From contig NZ_JABJUQ010000007.1 in assembly GCF_013155385.1 (NCBI RefSeq), forward strand, positions 1,656,001-1,720,000: 64,000 nt of DNA, in the 5' to 3' direction. Shown one piece after another: positions 19,515-29,391 of the stretch (its first letter is position 1; every line of letters starts with the position of its first letter). Both the position numbers and the translations under genes were made by a program. Below the pieces are notes generated by a model. That model was not told where the DNA came from. It was given only the letters and a program-made list of their open reading frames with translations, and ran no database searches. The DNA comes from Bacillus sp. WMMC1349 (GTDB lineage Bacteria > Bacillota > Bacilli > Bacillales > Bacillaceae).

Positions 19515-21194
19515 ATGAAATCCCACTTATCAGACATTGAAATTGCTCAAAAAATTAAATTAAAACCGATCACTGAAGTTGCCCAGCAACTCTCTATACA
19601 TAACGGTGATTTAGAGTGTTTTGGTCACACGAAAGCAAAAATTTCTTTAGACATTCTTAATCGTTTGGAGGACAAGCCTGACGGACAGGTCATTTTAGTG
19701 ACATCGATTAATCCGACACCTGCAGGAGAAGGAAAATCAACGGTTACGGTTGGATTGAGCCAAGCTCTGGCAAAAGCAGGTAAAAAAACAATTGTTGCAT
19801 TGAGAGAACCTTCGCTTGGACCGACAATGGGTATGAAAGGCGGTGCAGCTGGCGGAGGTTATTCGCAAGTCCTCCCAATGGAAGACATCAATCTCCACTT
19901 TACCGGGGATATGCATGCTATTACATGCGCAAACAACGCTTTGGCCGCTTTCATTGACAATCATATTCATCAAGGGAATGAATTAAACATTGATATCAGA
20001 AGAGTGGTTTGGAAACGAACACTTGATTTGAATGACAGAGCATTAAGAGAAACTGTCATCGGATTGGGTGGTAAAGGGAATGGTTTTCCGAGAGAGGACG
20101 GTTTTGATATTACGGTAGCATCTGAAATCATGGCTGTTTTATGTTTAGCCTCAGATTTAAAAGATTTAAAAAAACGGCTTGCGGCTATGATTGTCGGCTT
20201 TACTGTTGATCAAAAACCAGTAACTGTCAAAATGCTAGGGGTTCACGGAGCACTTACATTGCTTTTAAAGGATGCTTTAAAACCGAATCTTGTTCAAACC
20301 GTTGAAGGAACACCTGCACTCGTTCACGGTGGACCATTTGCAAATATCGCTCATGGATCAAACAGTTTGATTGCGACGAAAGTAGCTGCAAAACTGGCAG
20401 ACTACGTTGTAACTGAGGCTGGGTTTGGTGCTGATTTGGGTGCGGAAAAATTTTTACATATTAAAACAAGAGCAGGTCAATTTACACCTGGAGCGGTTGT
20501 GATTGTCGCAACAATCAGAGCGCTAAAAATGCACGGTGGTGTAAAGATTGGCGATTTAAAAACACAAAATATTGAAGCTGTAAAAATTGGAATGGCGAAC
20601 CTTGAAAAACATATTGAAACGATTACTGCATTCGGCCTTCCATATGTTGTTGCTCTCAACAGGTTTGTACAAGATGCTGAGGAAGAATTGGAAACGGTGC
20701 TTGATTGGTGCGAGGAGCACAGTCATCCTGCGGCATTGTGCAATGTCTGGGAAGAGGGAGGAAAAGGTGGGCTCGCCCTTGCCGAAAAAGTCATTAACGT
20801 ACTAGAGAAAAAAGAAAACCATTTTACCTATTTATATAAATTATCAGATTCTATCGAGGAGAAATTAACGAAAATTTCTCGTACTGTCTATGGAGCTGAA
20901 GGAGTGAAATGGACAGAAAAGGCGAAAAAGCAGCTTATTGAATTAGAAAAGAACGGATTAGGGAACTTGCCTGTTTGTGTAGCAAAAACCCAATATTCTC
21001 TATCAGACGACCCTGAAAAAATCGGTCGGCCAAAAGGCTTTTTCATCACTGTCCGTGAATTAAAACCATCAGCCGGTGCTGGTTTTATCGTCGCTTTAAC
21101 CGGCAGTATTTTAACGATGCCGGGATTGCCTAAGCATCCCGCAGCCCTAAACATGGATGTCGATGAAAACGGCAAGGCAAAAGGATTATTTTAA
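19515..21194 (+). CDS. fhs: Formate-tetrahydrofolate ligase
   Basis: ATP-dependent formation of 10-formyltetrahydrofolate from formate and THF, feeding purine and formyl-Met-tRNA synthesis. The 559-residue length is typical. The P-loop TPAGEGKST is near residue 73, and the family blocks [19 protein letters not shown] and [11 protein letters not shown] are present. It has an AAAGGAGGC ribosome site. B. subtilis 168, to my knowledge, lacks fhs; here it occupies the place where bsaA lies between metA and ypgQ. Confidence 0.96.
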   Translation: MKSHLSDIEIAQKIKLKPITEVAQQLSIHNGDLECFGHTKAKISLDILNRLEDKPDGQVILVTSINPTPAGEGKSTVTVGLSQALAKAGKKTIVALREPSLGPTMGMKGGAAGGGYSQVLPMEDINLHFTGDMHAITCANNALAAFIDNHIHQGNELNIDIRRVVWKRTLDLNDRALRETVIGLGGKGNGFPREDGFDITVASEIMAVLCLASDLKDLKKRLAAMIVGFTVDQKPVTVKMLGVHGALTLLLKDALKPNLVQTVEGTPALVHGGPFANIAHGSNSLIATKVAAKLADYVVTEAGFGADLGAEKFLHIKTRAGQFTPGAVVIVATIRALKMHGGVKIGDLKTQNIEAVKIGMANLEKHIETITAFGLPYVVALNRFVQDAEEELETVLDWCEEHSHPAALCNVWEEGGKGGLALAEKVINVLEKKENHFTYLYKLSDSIEEKLTKISRTVYGAEGVKWTEKAKKQLIELEKNGLGNLPVCVAKTQYSLSDDPEKIGRPKGFFITVRELKPSAGAGFIVALTGSILTMPGLPKHPAALNMDVDENGKAKGLF

Positions 21195-21320
21195 CAGTTT
21201 TTGTGAGAAGCCCACCATTTCAAACAAGTGATGGGACCGGTCACAAAACGGCCGAATTTTTGTGCAAGGAATGGTCAAAACGACAACTTTCTCCATCCTA
21301 AAGAAAGGGAGAGGCATTTC

Positions 21321-21971
21321 ATGAATCAGGAAAAAGAAAGACAGCTAAACCAAATTTCAAAATGGGTAAGGGGGAAGCTGGTAGATGAAGGGACAGGACA
21401 TGATTGGCTCCATATTACTAGGGTGCGCTCTTTAAGTATTGAAATCGCTAAAAAAGAAGGGGCAGACCTGTTTATGACAGAAGCGGCTGCTCTTACACAC
21501 GATATGATGGATGAGAAGCTGTCAGAAAAGCACCGGGTTTCAGTTGATGAACTAAACAAACGGTTTTCAGAATGGAAAATAGAAAAAGACGAGACCGACA
21601 AAATCCTTGGTATCATTACAAACATTTCGTTCAGAAACAGAGACAAATATAAAGGTACCAAACTTTCAAAAGAAGGAATGGTTGTACAGGATGCAGACCG
21701 TCTCGATGCGATCGGTGCAATTGGGATTGCCCGGACATTTATGTATGCAGGTTCGAAAGGTCACTTGCTGTATCATGAAGGAGAATTTGAAAACATTCCT
21801 TCAGCTGTCGGTCACTTTGATGAAAAGCTTCTCCGCTTAAAAGATTTGATGAATACAAAAACCGGTAGAAAGCTTGCTGAAAGAAGACATCATCTGATGG
21901 TCGGTTTTCTAAAAGAACTAAAAAAAGAGTGCTCATGCACCGTCCAAACCGCATTATTAGATGAAGAATAG
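21321..21971 (+). CDS. ypgQ: HD-domain phosphohydrolase YpgQ
   Basis: A 216-residue HD-superfamily hydrolase. Metal ligands are seen in HDWLHITRV (first His), LTHDMMDEK (HD) and QDADRLDAIGAIGIAR (distal Asp). B. subtilis YpgQ is a manganese-dependent nucleotide pyrophosphohydrolase. The frame is open further upstream, but ATG 21321 follows AAAGGGAGAGG. ypgR follows 46 bases later, probably in the same transcript. Confidence 0.92.
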   Translation: MNQEKERQLNQISKWVRGKLVDEGTGHDWLHITRVRSLSIEIAKKEGADLFMTEAAALTHDMMDEKLSEKHRVSVDELNKRFSEWKIEKDETDKILGIITNISFRNRDKYKGTKLSKEGMVVQDADRLDAIGAIGIARTFMYAGSKGHLLYHEGEFENIPSAVGHFDEKLLRLKDLMNTKTGRKLAERRHHLMVGFLKELKKECSCTVQTALLDEE

Positions 21972-22017
21972 GCAGTATGGTAAAATGAGACCCGGGTTTT
22001 AACAAAGGGAGAAGATC

Positions 22018-23142
22018 ATGAAAATCAAGTCTATTGAACCGACACCGAGTCCAAATACCATGAAGGTCATTTTAACGAATGAACTACCTAGGGGAAAAAG
22101 CAATAATTATAAAAAGGATCAAGCAGAAGATGCCCCTCCGGTTATTCAGCGAATATTAAAGATAGATGGTGTAAAAGGGGTTTACCATGTAGCAGACTTT
22201 TTGGCAGTTGAGCGCAATGCTAGATTTGACTGGAAAGACATCCTCCCCGCGGTACGTTCCGCATTTGGAATGACAGAGAGCCAGGAAGAAAATCGAGAAT
22301 CGTCTGCTGAAAGTGAATCATTTGGTGAAGTCAAGGTCTATGTGCAAATGTTTAACGGTATCCCAATGCAGGTCAAACTGACTGATGGTGAGCGAGAAGA
22401 ACGGTTTGGGTTACCAGCGCGGTTTCAAGAAGCCATTCTCAAACTTAGAGCGACCTCTCCTAATGTCGTGTCTGAACGCTCATGGAAGGAACAAGGGGTC
22501 AGGTTCGGTGATTTTACTGAAATCGGTCGTGATGTAACAGAAGAACTTCAAGCCGCCTATGATGAAAACCGCCTTCAAAGACTAGCAGAATCTGTTGCTC
22601 AAGAGAACAAAAGCAGTACCCTGCCAAGAAAGTCTTACAAAGTAACACTCGATATGCTTGATGAAGAAAATTGGCAAAAACGCTATGCTCATCTGGAACA
22701 GATGGATCCGAAAGAAGAAGACATCGATGTGCTAGAAAAAGCGCTCCACGATCCAAAAACATCAATTAGACGGCAAGCCGTTGTTTATTTAGGCATGATT
22801 GATTCACCTGAGGTTCTTCCACATTTATATCAAGCCTTAAAAGATAAGACGATAACGGTAAGACGGACAGCGGGAGACTGTTTGTCAGACATCGGAAATC
22901 CAGAAGCCGTTCCCGCAATGGTGAAAGCTTTGAAAGATCCAAGTAAGCTGGTGCGTTGGAGAGCTGCTATGTTTTTATACGAGGTTGGAGATGAAAGTGC
23001 ACTCACTGCTTTGAAAAAAGCTGAAAGCGATCCGGAATTTGAAGTCAGCCTGCAAATAAAAATGGCCATTGAACGGATTGAACATGGAGAACAGGCAAAA
23101 GGGTCTGTGTGGAAACAAATGACGGAAAGTCGCAAAAAATAA
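22018..23142 (+). CDS. ypgR: YpgR, NifU N-domain plus HEAT-repeat protein
   Basis: A 374-residue protein with two parts. Residues 1-90 form an Nfu/NifU N-terminal domain (IEPTPSPNTMKVILTNELP), usually found in iron-sulfur scaffold proteins, but without a CxxC cluster site. Residues 240-360 contain HEAT-like repeats (DPKTSIRRQAVVYLGMID and following units). Its partner and function are unknown; protein interaction is implied by the repeats. Ribosome site GGGAGAAG. Ends at a strong terminator. Confidence 0.9.
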   Translation: MKIKSIEPTPSPNTMKVILTNELPRGKSNNYKKDQAEDAPPVIQRILKIDGVKGVYHVADFLAVERNARFDWKDILPAVRSAFGMTESQEENRESSAESESFGEVKVYVQMFNGIPMQVKLTDGEREERFGLPARFQEAILKLRATSPNVVSERSWKEQGVRFGDFTEIGRDVTEELQAAYDENRLQRLAESVAQENKSSTLPRKSYKVTLDMLDEENWQKRYAHLEQMDPKEEDIDVLEKALHDPKTSIRRQAVVYLGMIDSPEVLPHLYQALKDKTITVRRTAGDCLSDIGNPEAVPAMVKALKDPSKLVRWRAAMFLYEVGDESALTALKKAESDPEFEVSLQIKMAIERIEHGEQAKGSVWKQMTESRKK

Positions 23143-23147
23143 AACAG

Positions 23148-23203
23148 ATTGGCGAGCAGTCATCCACCTCTAAAATAGGTGGTGTGATGATCGCCTTTTT
23201 TTT
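23148..23203 (+). terminator. Terminator after ypgR
   Basis: Long imperfect stem GGCGAgcagtCATCCACCT / AGGTGGtgtGATGATCGCC with a run of eight T. Confidence 0.85.
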
Positions 23204-23284
23204 ACTTCAAAAATTATATAACGTATATCAGCGGTTTACACCTTGACAGATTAAATGATCCTTTCTAAAAATGTTTTTTATAAA

Positions 23285-23299
23285 AATATTTTGAATATT
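23285..23299 (+). promoter_or_regulatory. CodY-like box upstream of ilvD
   Basis: AATATTTTGAATATT differs from the CodY consensus AATTTTCWGAAAATT at three positions. It lies about 110 bases upstream of ilvD, a gene normally repressed by CodY when branched-chain amino acids and GTP are abundant. Confidence 0.5.
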
Positions 23300-23404
23300 G
23301 TTGAAAAATAATTTAAAAATATATATAGTAGTAACAATATCGAGATTCTGAAACTAGCAGTAAAACGGAAACGAAGACTAATGGTGAAATTCAGGAGGTT
23401 CAAC

Positions 23405-25081
23405 ATGGCAGGATTACGCAGTGATATGATAAAAAAAGGGATTGACAGAGCACCACACCGTAGTTTATTGCGAGCAGCAGGGGTAAAAGAAGAGGATTTT
23501 GAGAAGCCATTTATTGCTGTTTGCAATTCATATATTGATATTGTACCGGGACATGTGCATCTGCAGGAGTTTGGGAAAATAGTTAAAGAGGCCATCAGGG
23601 AAGCTGGCGGAGTTCCTTTTGAATTTAATACGATCGGTGTTGATGATGGAATTGCGATGGGTCATATCGGAATGAGATATTCTCTCCCAAGCCGGGAACT
23701 GATTGCAGATTCGGTTGAAACGGTGGTATCGGCTCATTGGTTTGACGGAATGATTTGTATACCAAACTGTGACAAAATCACGCCGGGAATGATCATGGCA
23801 GCCATGCGAATCAATATTCCAACTATTTTTGTCAGCGGGGGTCCGATGGAAGCAGGGAGAACAAGTGATGGACGAAAAATCTCTCTTTCTTCTGTATTCG
23901 AAGGAGTAGGAGCATATCAATCTGGGAAAATGGATGAAAAGGGATTGCAGGAGCTTGAACAATTCGGTTGTCCAACATGTGGTTCTTGTTCAGGAATGTT
24001 CACAGCCAATTCAATGAACTGCCTTTCCGAAGCCCTTGGAATCGCACTCCCGGGCAATGGAACCATTCTAGCAACATCCCCTAAAAGAAAAGAGTTTGCC
24101 AGACAATCGGCCCACCAGTTGATGGAACTCATCCACTCTGATGTAAAACCGCGCGACATTGTCACCGAAAAAGCGATTGATAATGCGTTTGCATTAGATA
24201 TGGCACTAGGTGGATCAACAAATACGATTCTTCATACATTAGCAATTGCAGGCGAAGCGGGTGTTGAATACTCGCTTGAACGGATAAATGATGTTGCCGC
24301 AAGGGTGCCGCACTTAGCAAAACTAGCACCTGCATCAGATGTGTACATTGAAGATTTGCATGAAGCTGGTGGTGTATCAGCTGTATTAAATGAATTATCG
24401 AAAAAAGAAGGTGCACTACATCTAGATACAATCACGGTATCCGGAAAAACACTTGGGGAAAACATCGCGGGTCATGAAGTGAAAGACTTCAAGGTTATTC
24501 ATCCGATTGATCAGCCGTATTCAGAACAGGGCGGACTTGCCGTGTTATTTGGCAACCTCGCGCCTGATGGGGCGATCATTAAAACGGGAGGTGTTCAGGA
24601 TGGCATTACCCGTCATGAAGGTCCCGCTGTTGTGTTTGACTCACAGGAAGAAGCACTTGATGGTATCATTAATCGAAAAGTCAAAGCTGGTGATGTTGTG
24701 ATCATTCGTTATGAAGGACCTAAGGGTGGACCTGGGATGCCTGAAATGCTAGCTCCTACTTCGCAAATTGTCGGCATGGGACTAGGTCCGAAAGTCGCTT
24801 TGATTACAGATGGACGTTTTTCAGGTGCATCGCGAGGTCTTTCAATTGGTCATGTTTCACCAGAAGCTGCTGAAGGCGGACCGCTTGCTTTTGTGAAAAA
24901 TGGCGATCATATTGTAGTTGATATTGAAAAGCGAGTTCTGAAGATTGAGATTTCTGAAGATGACTGGGAAAAAAGAAAAGCAGAATGGTCCGGTTTTGAA
25001 CCTAAAGTGAAAACAGGCTATTTGGCACGATATTCGAAGCTGGTTACTTCTGCAAATACCGGTGGGAGGATGAAAATCTAG
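23405..25081 (+). CDS. ilvD: Dihydroxy-acid dehydratase
   Basis: Fe-S enzyme that dehydrates 2,3-dihydroxy acids to 2-keto acids in isoleucine and valine synthesis. The ATG at 23405 follows AGGAGGTTCAAC and gives 558 residues, as in B. subtilis; the frame extends slightly upstream. Cluster-binding cysteines are visible in [21 protein letters not shown] and [12 protein letters not shown]. It stands alone, apart from the main ilv-leu operon, as in relatives. Confidence 0.96.
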   Translation: MAGLRSDMIKKGIDRAPHRSLLRAAGVKEEDFEKPFIAVCNSYIDIVPGHVHLQEFGKIVKEAIREAGGVPFEFNTIGVDDGIAMGHIGMRYSLPSRELIADSVETVVSAHWFDGMICIPNCDKITPGMIMAAMRINIPTIFVSGGPMEAGRTSDGRKISLSSVFEGVGAYQSGKMDEKGLQELEQFGCPTCGSCSGMFTANSMNCLSEALGIALPGNGTILATSPKRKEFARQSAHQLMELIHSDVKPRDIVTEKAIDNAFALDMALGGSTNTILHTLAIAGEAGVEYSLERINDVAARVPHLAKLAPASDVYIEDLHEAGGVSAVLNELSKKEGALHLDTITVSGKTLGENIAGHEVKDFKVIHPIDQPYSEQGGLAVLFGNLAPDGAIIKTGGVQDGITRHEGPAVVFDSQEEALDGIINRKVKAGDVVIIRYEGPKGGPGMPEMLAPTSQIVGMGLGPKVALITDGRFSGASRGLSIGHVSPEAAEGGPLAFVKNGDHIVVDIEKRVLKIEISEDDWEKRKAEWSGFEPKVKTGYLARYSKLVTSANTGGRMKI

Positions 25082-25084
25082 TGT

Positions 25085-25113
25085 TTGAAATTTGCCTTTC
25101 TCTGTAGTATCCT
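25085..25113 (+). promoter_or_regulatory. SigA-type promoter of brxA
   Basis: TTGAAA, 17 bases, TATCCT, 40 bases upstream of brxA and just after ilvD. Confidence 0.55.
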
Positions 25114-25152
25114 TTAAATCAATGAATAAAGGTAACAGAGGGGGCTTTTTTT

Positions 25153-25587
25153 ATGTCTTCAGCTTATGAAGAATATATGCGCCAGCTTGTGGTGCCAATG
25201 CGCCAAGAACTGGTTCAAGCAGGCTTTAAAGAATTAACAACCGAAGAAGAAGTGGAACATTACATGGATACTGTAGAAGGTACAACGCTTGTTGTTGTCA
25301 ATTCAGTGTGCGGATGTGCAGCTGGTCTAGCGAGACCTGCAGCTGTCCAAGCCATCGCATCAAGCGACCATCGACCTGATCATGCTGTAACGGTTTTTGC
25401 CGGACAAGATCGTGAAGCTACGGTGAAAATGAGAGAGTATTTTAATGGGTTAGAGCCTTCTTCACCTTCTATGGCTGTGCTGAAAGGAAGCGAGGTTGTT
25501 CATTTTATTCCGCGTGAAGAAATTGAAGGTCGTGATATGACGGATATTATGGAAAACTTGACAGACGCTTTTAAAAAATATTGTTAA
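25153..25587 (+). CDS. brxA: Bacilliredoxin BrxA (YphP)
   Basis: Removes bacillithiol from S-bacillithiolated proteins. The 144-residue thioredoxin-fold protein of the DUF1094/YphP family has the characteristic Cys53-Gly-Cys55 motif in NSVCGCAAGLARP. Bdr, encoded near the right end of this window, is the NADPH-dependent reductase proposed to recycle bacillithiol disulfide in the same pathway. Ribosome site AGAGGGGG. ypiP follows 37 bases downstream. Confidence 0.95.
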   Translation: MSSAYEEYMRQLVVPMRQELVQAGFKELTTEEEVEHYMDTVEGTTLVVVNSVCGCAAGLARPAAVQAIASSDHRPDHAVTVFAGQDREATVKMREYFNGLEPSSPSMAVLKGSEVVHFIPREEIEGRDMTDIMENLTDAFKKYC

Positions 25588-25624
25588 TGGCCCCTTGAAA
25601 CGGGTATTTTTTCTGGAGAAAAAA

Positions 25625-26419
25625 ATGATCATTACAACAAGCTACAGACCGACCGAAGCCACCATAGCTACAGCAAAAAATATCAGCCGGATGCTCAACG
25701 CGCGGTTTTGCGAACGGAGAAAACGACCGATTCATCTCATTCAGCTGAAGGAACAGGATGAAGTTCTTGTGGTCGGGAAAGAACGATTTGAGCTTTATTT
25801 TACGGATGGGGAAAAGTTCTTTTTTCATCCGAATTCAGCGATGTTTCGTGCCAAGCGATTATTAAAAGGGGAGACAGATCCGTTTATTGAAGCTTCTCAG
25901 CTTAAACCAGGTGACATGTTGCTCGATTGTACGCTCGGCCTCGGTTCAGATGCCATCATCGCAAGCCTAGTGACAGGTGAAAAAGGAACAGTTTGCGGCA
26001 TTGAAAAAAGTCCGCTTCTCGCCTTTTTTGTTGAGACTGGACTGAAGACATGGGAGACGGATCTCACACCATTGAATGAAGCGATGAAAAGGATTCAAGT
26101 TCTGTCAGACGACAGTTTTGAACATCTTAAAAAGCTTGCTGATCATTCTGTGGATGTTGTTTACTTTGATCCGATGTTTGCTGAAGGAATCAAAGAATCT
26201 GACGGTATCTCTCCTTTAAGGAAACTAGCCAAGTTTGATTTTTCGTTTGCGGGATGTATAGATGAAGCATTGCGGGTAGCCAAAAAGAGAGTGGTCCTGA
26301 AAGACCACTGGAAAAGCCCGCGATTTGAGGCATACGGCTTTCGCGTGAAAAGGCGAAAAACAGCTCTGTTTCATTATGGTGTCCTCGAACTTGAATCTGA
26401 AGATGAAAACAAAACCTAA
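25625..26419 (+). CDS. ypiP: Class I SAM-dependent methyltransferase-like YpiP
   Basis: A 264-residue protein with a Rossmann methyltransferase core: SAM-binding LLDCTLGLGSDAIIAS near residue 100 and VVYFDPMF in the acceptor-side motif near residue 180. ATG 25625 after TCTGGAG is chosen over an upstream TTG. Substrate unknown; the family is annotated as rRNA or tRNA methyltransferase-like only by fold. Placed after brxA as in B. subtilis. Confidence 0.87.
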   Translation: MIITTSYRPTEATIATAKNISRMLNARFCERRKRPIHLIQLKEQDEVLVVGKERFELYFTDGEKFFFHPNSAMFRAKRLLKGETDPFIEASQLKPGDMLLDCTLGLGSDAIIASLVTGEKGTVCGIEKSPLLAFFVETGLKTWETDLTPLNEAMKRIQVLSDDSFEHLKKLADHSVDVVYFDPMFAEGIKESDGISPLRKLAKFDFSFAGCIDEALRVAKKRVVLKDHWKSPRFEAYGFRVKRRKTALFHYGVLELESEDENKT

Positions 26420-26441
26420 GGACTAAACCCTTAGGTTTTTT
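26411..26441 (+). terminator. Terminator after ypiP
   Basis: AAAACCTAAGG-actaaa-CCCTTAGGTTTTTT hairpin overlapping the ypiP stop codon. Confidence 0.85.
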
Positions 26442-26514
26442 AATCCGCAATTTCCATGATGATAAAATAAGCGAGGCTGACCAATGAAGCTGTAATAAAA
26501 AGTCCTTCCACCAT
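26440..26514 (-). CDS. 24-residue single-span membrane peptide
   Basis: MVEGLFITASLVSLAYFII followed by MEIAD: a short hydrophobic helix between acidic ends. It has a good ribosome site (GGGAGTGA, six bases before ATG). Nothing else occupies the interval. Below usual size cut-offs; coding status is inferred from the ribosome site and the clean membrane helix. Confidence 0.5.
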   Translation of the reverse strand: MVEGLFITASLVSLAYFIIMEIAD

Positions 26515-26832
26515 AAAGGATCACTCCCAGTTTTGGAATTTTCATCTATGATTGTAAACGTTTTATTGCCAAAAGAAAAGATAAATTTCCTATTCACGTA
26601 AATTTGATGTGAACAGACATAGAATCTTTTAAGTTTGTTCCTTTCGTATAATCTAACCTATATTTGCTGAAATGGTGCAGTTTCCAGTGGTGTTTAGTGA
26701 AAATTTTATTTCGTCTATAAAGGTGGTATTTTCTTTTTCTAGTAATTTCCTAATCTCTTTTGAATGACTGAAAATTCAACATATGATAGAATAAGTGATA
26801 AAGAATGTAAAAACAGAAGGGAACCAACAGTC

Positions 26833-27435
26833 ATGAAGGTGTGGATGAGAAAAGCTCTCGTTGTCTTATTTACAATTGTGACATTCGGTCTTGTATCCCC
26901 TCCTGCCGCATTGATGATGGACAAGTCGCCAGAACATCAACGGATTCATCAAACAGGGCATACCACCGGATACCAGAATCGGAAAGAACCCGAGCCAGAT
27001 AAGGAGAAGAGCTCTAAATCTTCTTTTGATATATATAAAGATGGCTTACTCTATGATGCAGAAAATCAGTCTCTTGAAAAATTCGGAGAGAGGATTTCTC
27101 CTGTGATTGAGGACGAGTACAGGGAAGAAGTATTTCCTAAAATTGAAGAGGTCATCGCCAGCTACCTGATGACATTGAAGGACAATGAGGCTTATCAAGA
27201 TCTTGCGATAACGAAAAAACCGACACCAGGAAAAACAGAGAAAATTTTCCATGTATATAACCGAAAAACCGGGGAAGATGTCTTAAGATTTCATGTTCGC
27301 AGAGATCAGCCGCCACTTAAAGGTTACTGGTTTAATTTTCATTATCATACTGTAGAAGATGGATTTCAAAAACATCATCATCTCGGAAATATTTATTGGG
27401 ATCGTAATACGCCACCTAATTGGATGAGTCATTAA
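26833..27435 (+). CDS. ypjP: Secreted/membrane-anchored YpjP family protein
   Basis: A 200-residue protein with an N-terminal signal or anchor (MRKALVVLFTIVTFGLVSPPAALM) and a hydrophilic extracytoplasmic domain ending in HYHTVEDGFQKHHHLGNIYWDRNTPPNW. The start ATG 26833 matches the YpjP N-terminus; the frame is open further upstream. Function unknown. Followed by ypjQ 16 bases later, so one operon. Confidence 0.87.
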   Translation: MKVWMRKALVVLFTIVTFGLVSPPAALMMDKSPEHQRIHQTGHTTGYQNRKEPEPDKEKSSKSSFDIYKDGLLYDAENQSLEKFGERISPVIEDEYREEVFPKIEEVIASYLMTLKDNEAYQDLAITKKPTPGKTEKIFHVYNRKTGEDVLRFHVRRDQPPLKGYWFNFHYHTVEDGFQKHHHLGNIYWDRNTPPNWMSH

Positions 27436-27451
27436 AGGAGAAGAGTAAAAG

Positions 27452-27991
27452 ATGAAATATACAATGAATGAAATGGTTCATTTGACAAAAAACATGCTCA
27501 ATGAGCGGGGTGTAACAGTAGAAGATATTGCACACATCGTTCAAAAATTGCAGGAGAAGTATCATCCTAATCTGCCTTTTAGTGTGTGTGTTGAGAATGT
27601 TGAAAAGGTTTTAAATAAACGGGAAATCGTGCACGCTGTTTTAACAGGTATTGCGCTTGATCAGCTCGCAGAGAAAAAACTATTACCTGAACCGCTTCAA
27701 TATTTGGTTGAAACTGATGAACCTCTTTATGGAATTGATGAAATTATTCCGCTTTCCATTGTAAATGTTTATGGTTCAATTGGTTTAACCAATTTTGGAT
27801 ATCTTGACAAAGAAAAATTCGGGATTATTAAAGCATTGGATTGTTGTTCCGATGATGAAGTGCATACATTCCTTGATGATATTGTAGCAGCACTTGCTGC
27901 AGCTGCAGCAAGTCGGATCGCTCATACGTATCAGGATCTAGAAGACGAAGTAAAGGAAGAACAAACGGAACATCAAAATGTCCAAAGATAG
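27452..27991 (+). CDS. ypjQ: Phosphatidylglycerophosphatase A-like protein YpjQ
   Basis: A 179-residue protein of the PgpA/YutG family. Visible blocks are HAVLTGIALDQLAEKKLLP, and the conserved glycine/aspartate region DEIIPLSIVNVYGSIGLTNFGYLDK. In Gram-positives members of this family lack the membrane spans of E. coli PgpA, and their phosphatase activity is not settled for YpjQ. Ribosome site AAAGGAGAAG. Followed by a terminator. Confidence 0.85.
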   Translation: MKYTMNEMVHLTKNMLNERGVTVEDIAHIVQKLQEKYHPNLPFSVCVENVEKVLNKREIVHAVLTGIALDQLAEKKLLPEPLQYLVETDEPLYGIDEIIPLSIVNVYGSIGLTNFGYLDKEKFGIIKALDCCSDDEVHTFLDDIVAALAAAAASRIAHTYQDLEDEVKEEQTEHQNVQR

Positions 27992-28020
27992 ACGATTTGT
28001 AGGCTGATATGTTATTCTAA

Positions 28021-28042
28021 ACCCGCTAAGCGGGTTTTTTTA
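28021..28042 (+). terminator. Terminator after ypjQ
   Basis: ACCCGCT-aa-GCGGGTTTTTTT hairpin with U tract. Confidence 0.8.
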
Positions 28043-28179
28043 TGTGAACCAAAAAGAAATGAAACGAATCCGGGAATTCCCTCGTCTGATAGTAGATGGA
28101 TTTGTTCGTATTCAATTCAAATAAAAATAAGCTCACAAACATTTTACATAGATGAATTAATTAGAGGAGGCAACATAAC

Positions 28180-28665
28180 ATGATTTCATTCATATTTGCT
28201 ATGGACCGAAACAATTTGATCGGTCAAAACAATGATTTGCCTTGGCATCTTCCCGAGGATTTGAAGTATTTCAAAAAAGTGACGAGCGGTCATCCTGTCA
28301 TTATGGGAAGGAAAACATTCGAGTCAATTGGAAAACCTTTGCCAAACAGAAGGAATATTGTGGTGACCTCAAACCGAAACATAACCATTCCTGGCTGTGA
28401 AATGTTGCATTCTGTCCAGGAAGTTGTCAAATTTGCGAACAAAGAGGAAGAATGCTTTGTTATCGGAGGTTCAACACTTTACAGAGCGTTATTCCCCTTC
28501 GCTGAAAAGCTATATATGACAAAAATTGATGAGGCGTTTGAAGGTGACCGCTATTTTCCGGAATTTGCAGAGAACGAGTGGGAAATGGTTTCAAGAAAAA
28601 AAGGATTGAAGGATGACAAAAACCCCTATAACTATGAATTCCTCGTTTATCAGCGAAAAGGATAG
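28180..28665 (+). CDS. dfrA: Dihydrofolate reductase
   Basis: NADPH-dependent reduction of dihydrofolate to tetrahydrofolate; 161 residues. Visible motifs are GQNNDLPWHLPEDLKYFK (substrate loop with the acidic residue of the LPEDL segment), GHPVIMGRKTFESIG and FVIGGSTLYRALFP. Ribosome site AGAGGAGG. In B. subtilis dfrA is preceded by thyB, but no thymidylate synthase is present in the 190-base gap here. ypkP follows 15 bases downstream. Confidence 0.96.
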   Translation: MISFIFAMDRNNLIGQNNDLPWHLPEDLKYFKKVTSGHPVIMGRKTFESIGKPLPNRRNIVVTSNRNITIPGCEMLHSVQEVVKFANKEEECFVIGGSTLYRALFPFAEKLYMTKIDEAFEGDRYFPEFAENEWEMVSRKKGLKDDKNPYNYEFLVYQRKG

Positions 28666-28680
28666 AGAGGAGAGATATTC

Positions 28681-29304
28681 ATGTTTCGTTTAAGTTTTTT
28701 GACAATGCATATGACATATATGCTTGTGAAGCATATGAAATTGCTACGCGAGCTTCAAATTCTTGATCCTCGGCTTTCTTATGTGAAACAAATGGAGATT
28801 GTCTATGATAAGCCGAAAGCCTTTATGAGGGAATGGATTGGACTGACCGGTTCGACTGTATCCATTCATCAATATGGAAGACTTCATGCAGGTCCTGTGA
28901 TCTATGTCCATCCAAAGCTTAAGCTATTAGATCTAGCACTCATCTTAGGTCACCTTGACAAGACAGCTTCCTTTTTTGCAGAACCCCGAGTGTTCCGCTA
29001 TCCTTTGATCAGACAATGGCTAAATAAAATGGGTGTCATTAAAAAGGGGGGAGATCAGAAAACAAATCTCGAACAAATTGAAGAATACATACGTAAAGGT
29101 CAAAGCTTCATTCTTTCTGAAGATGACGATATTGATTATCATTCTTTATCAGGAAGGCTTAATGTTCCAATTGTTCCGGTAGAAACTGCTGGTACAGAAG
29201 AGATGATAAAAGGGATCGTATTCAAAAGGTTGAGAGCAGTAGATCTTGATTTGACGATTCATCCAGCTTATGTTAGTAAAGAGAAAAAACAGTTTCGGGC
29301 ATAG
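28681..29304 (+). CDS. ypkP: YpkP, acyltransferase-like protein of unknown function
   Basis: A 207-residue protein in the dfrA operon, same length as B. subtilis YpkP. The general layout resembles 1-acylglycerol-phosphate acyltransferases (VYVHPKLKLLDLALILG, then LNVPIVPVETAG near residue 165), but the catalytic HX4D motif is replaced by HPKLKLLD with six intervening residues. An acyltransferase activity is therefore doubtful. Ribosome site GAGAGGAGAG. Confidence 0.83.
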   Translation: MFRLSFLTMHMTYMLVKHMKLLRELQILDPRLSYVKQMEIVYDKPKAFMREWIGLTGSTVSIHQYGRLHAGPVIYVHPKLKLLDLALILGHLDKTASFFAEPRVFRYPLIRQWLNKMGVIKKGGDQKTNLEQIEEYIRKGQSFILSEDDDIDYHSLSGRLNVPIVPVETAGTEEMIKGIVFKRLRAVDLDLTIHPAYVSKEKKQFRA

Positions 29305-29391
29305 CGATGAAGGAGATAAATGTTCACTATTGAACAAAAACTGATGCCATAACCGCGACGCAGGTTGAGTTACTTCTGGATTGAATAGTAC

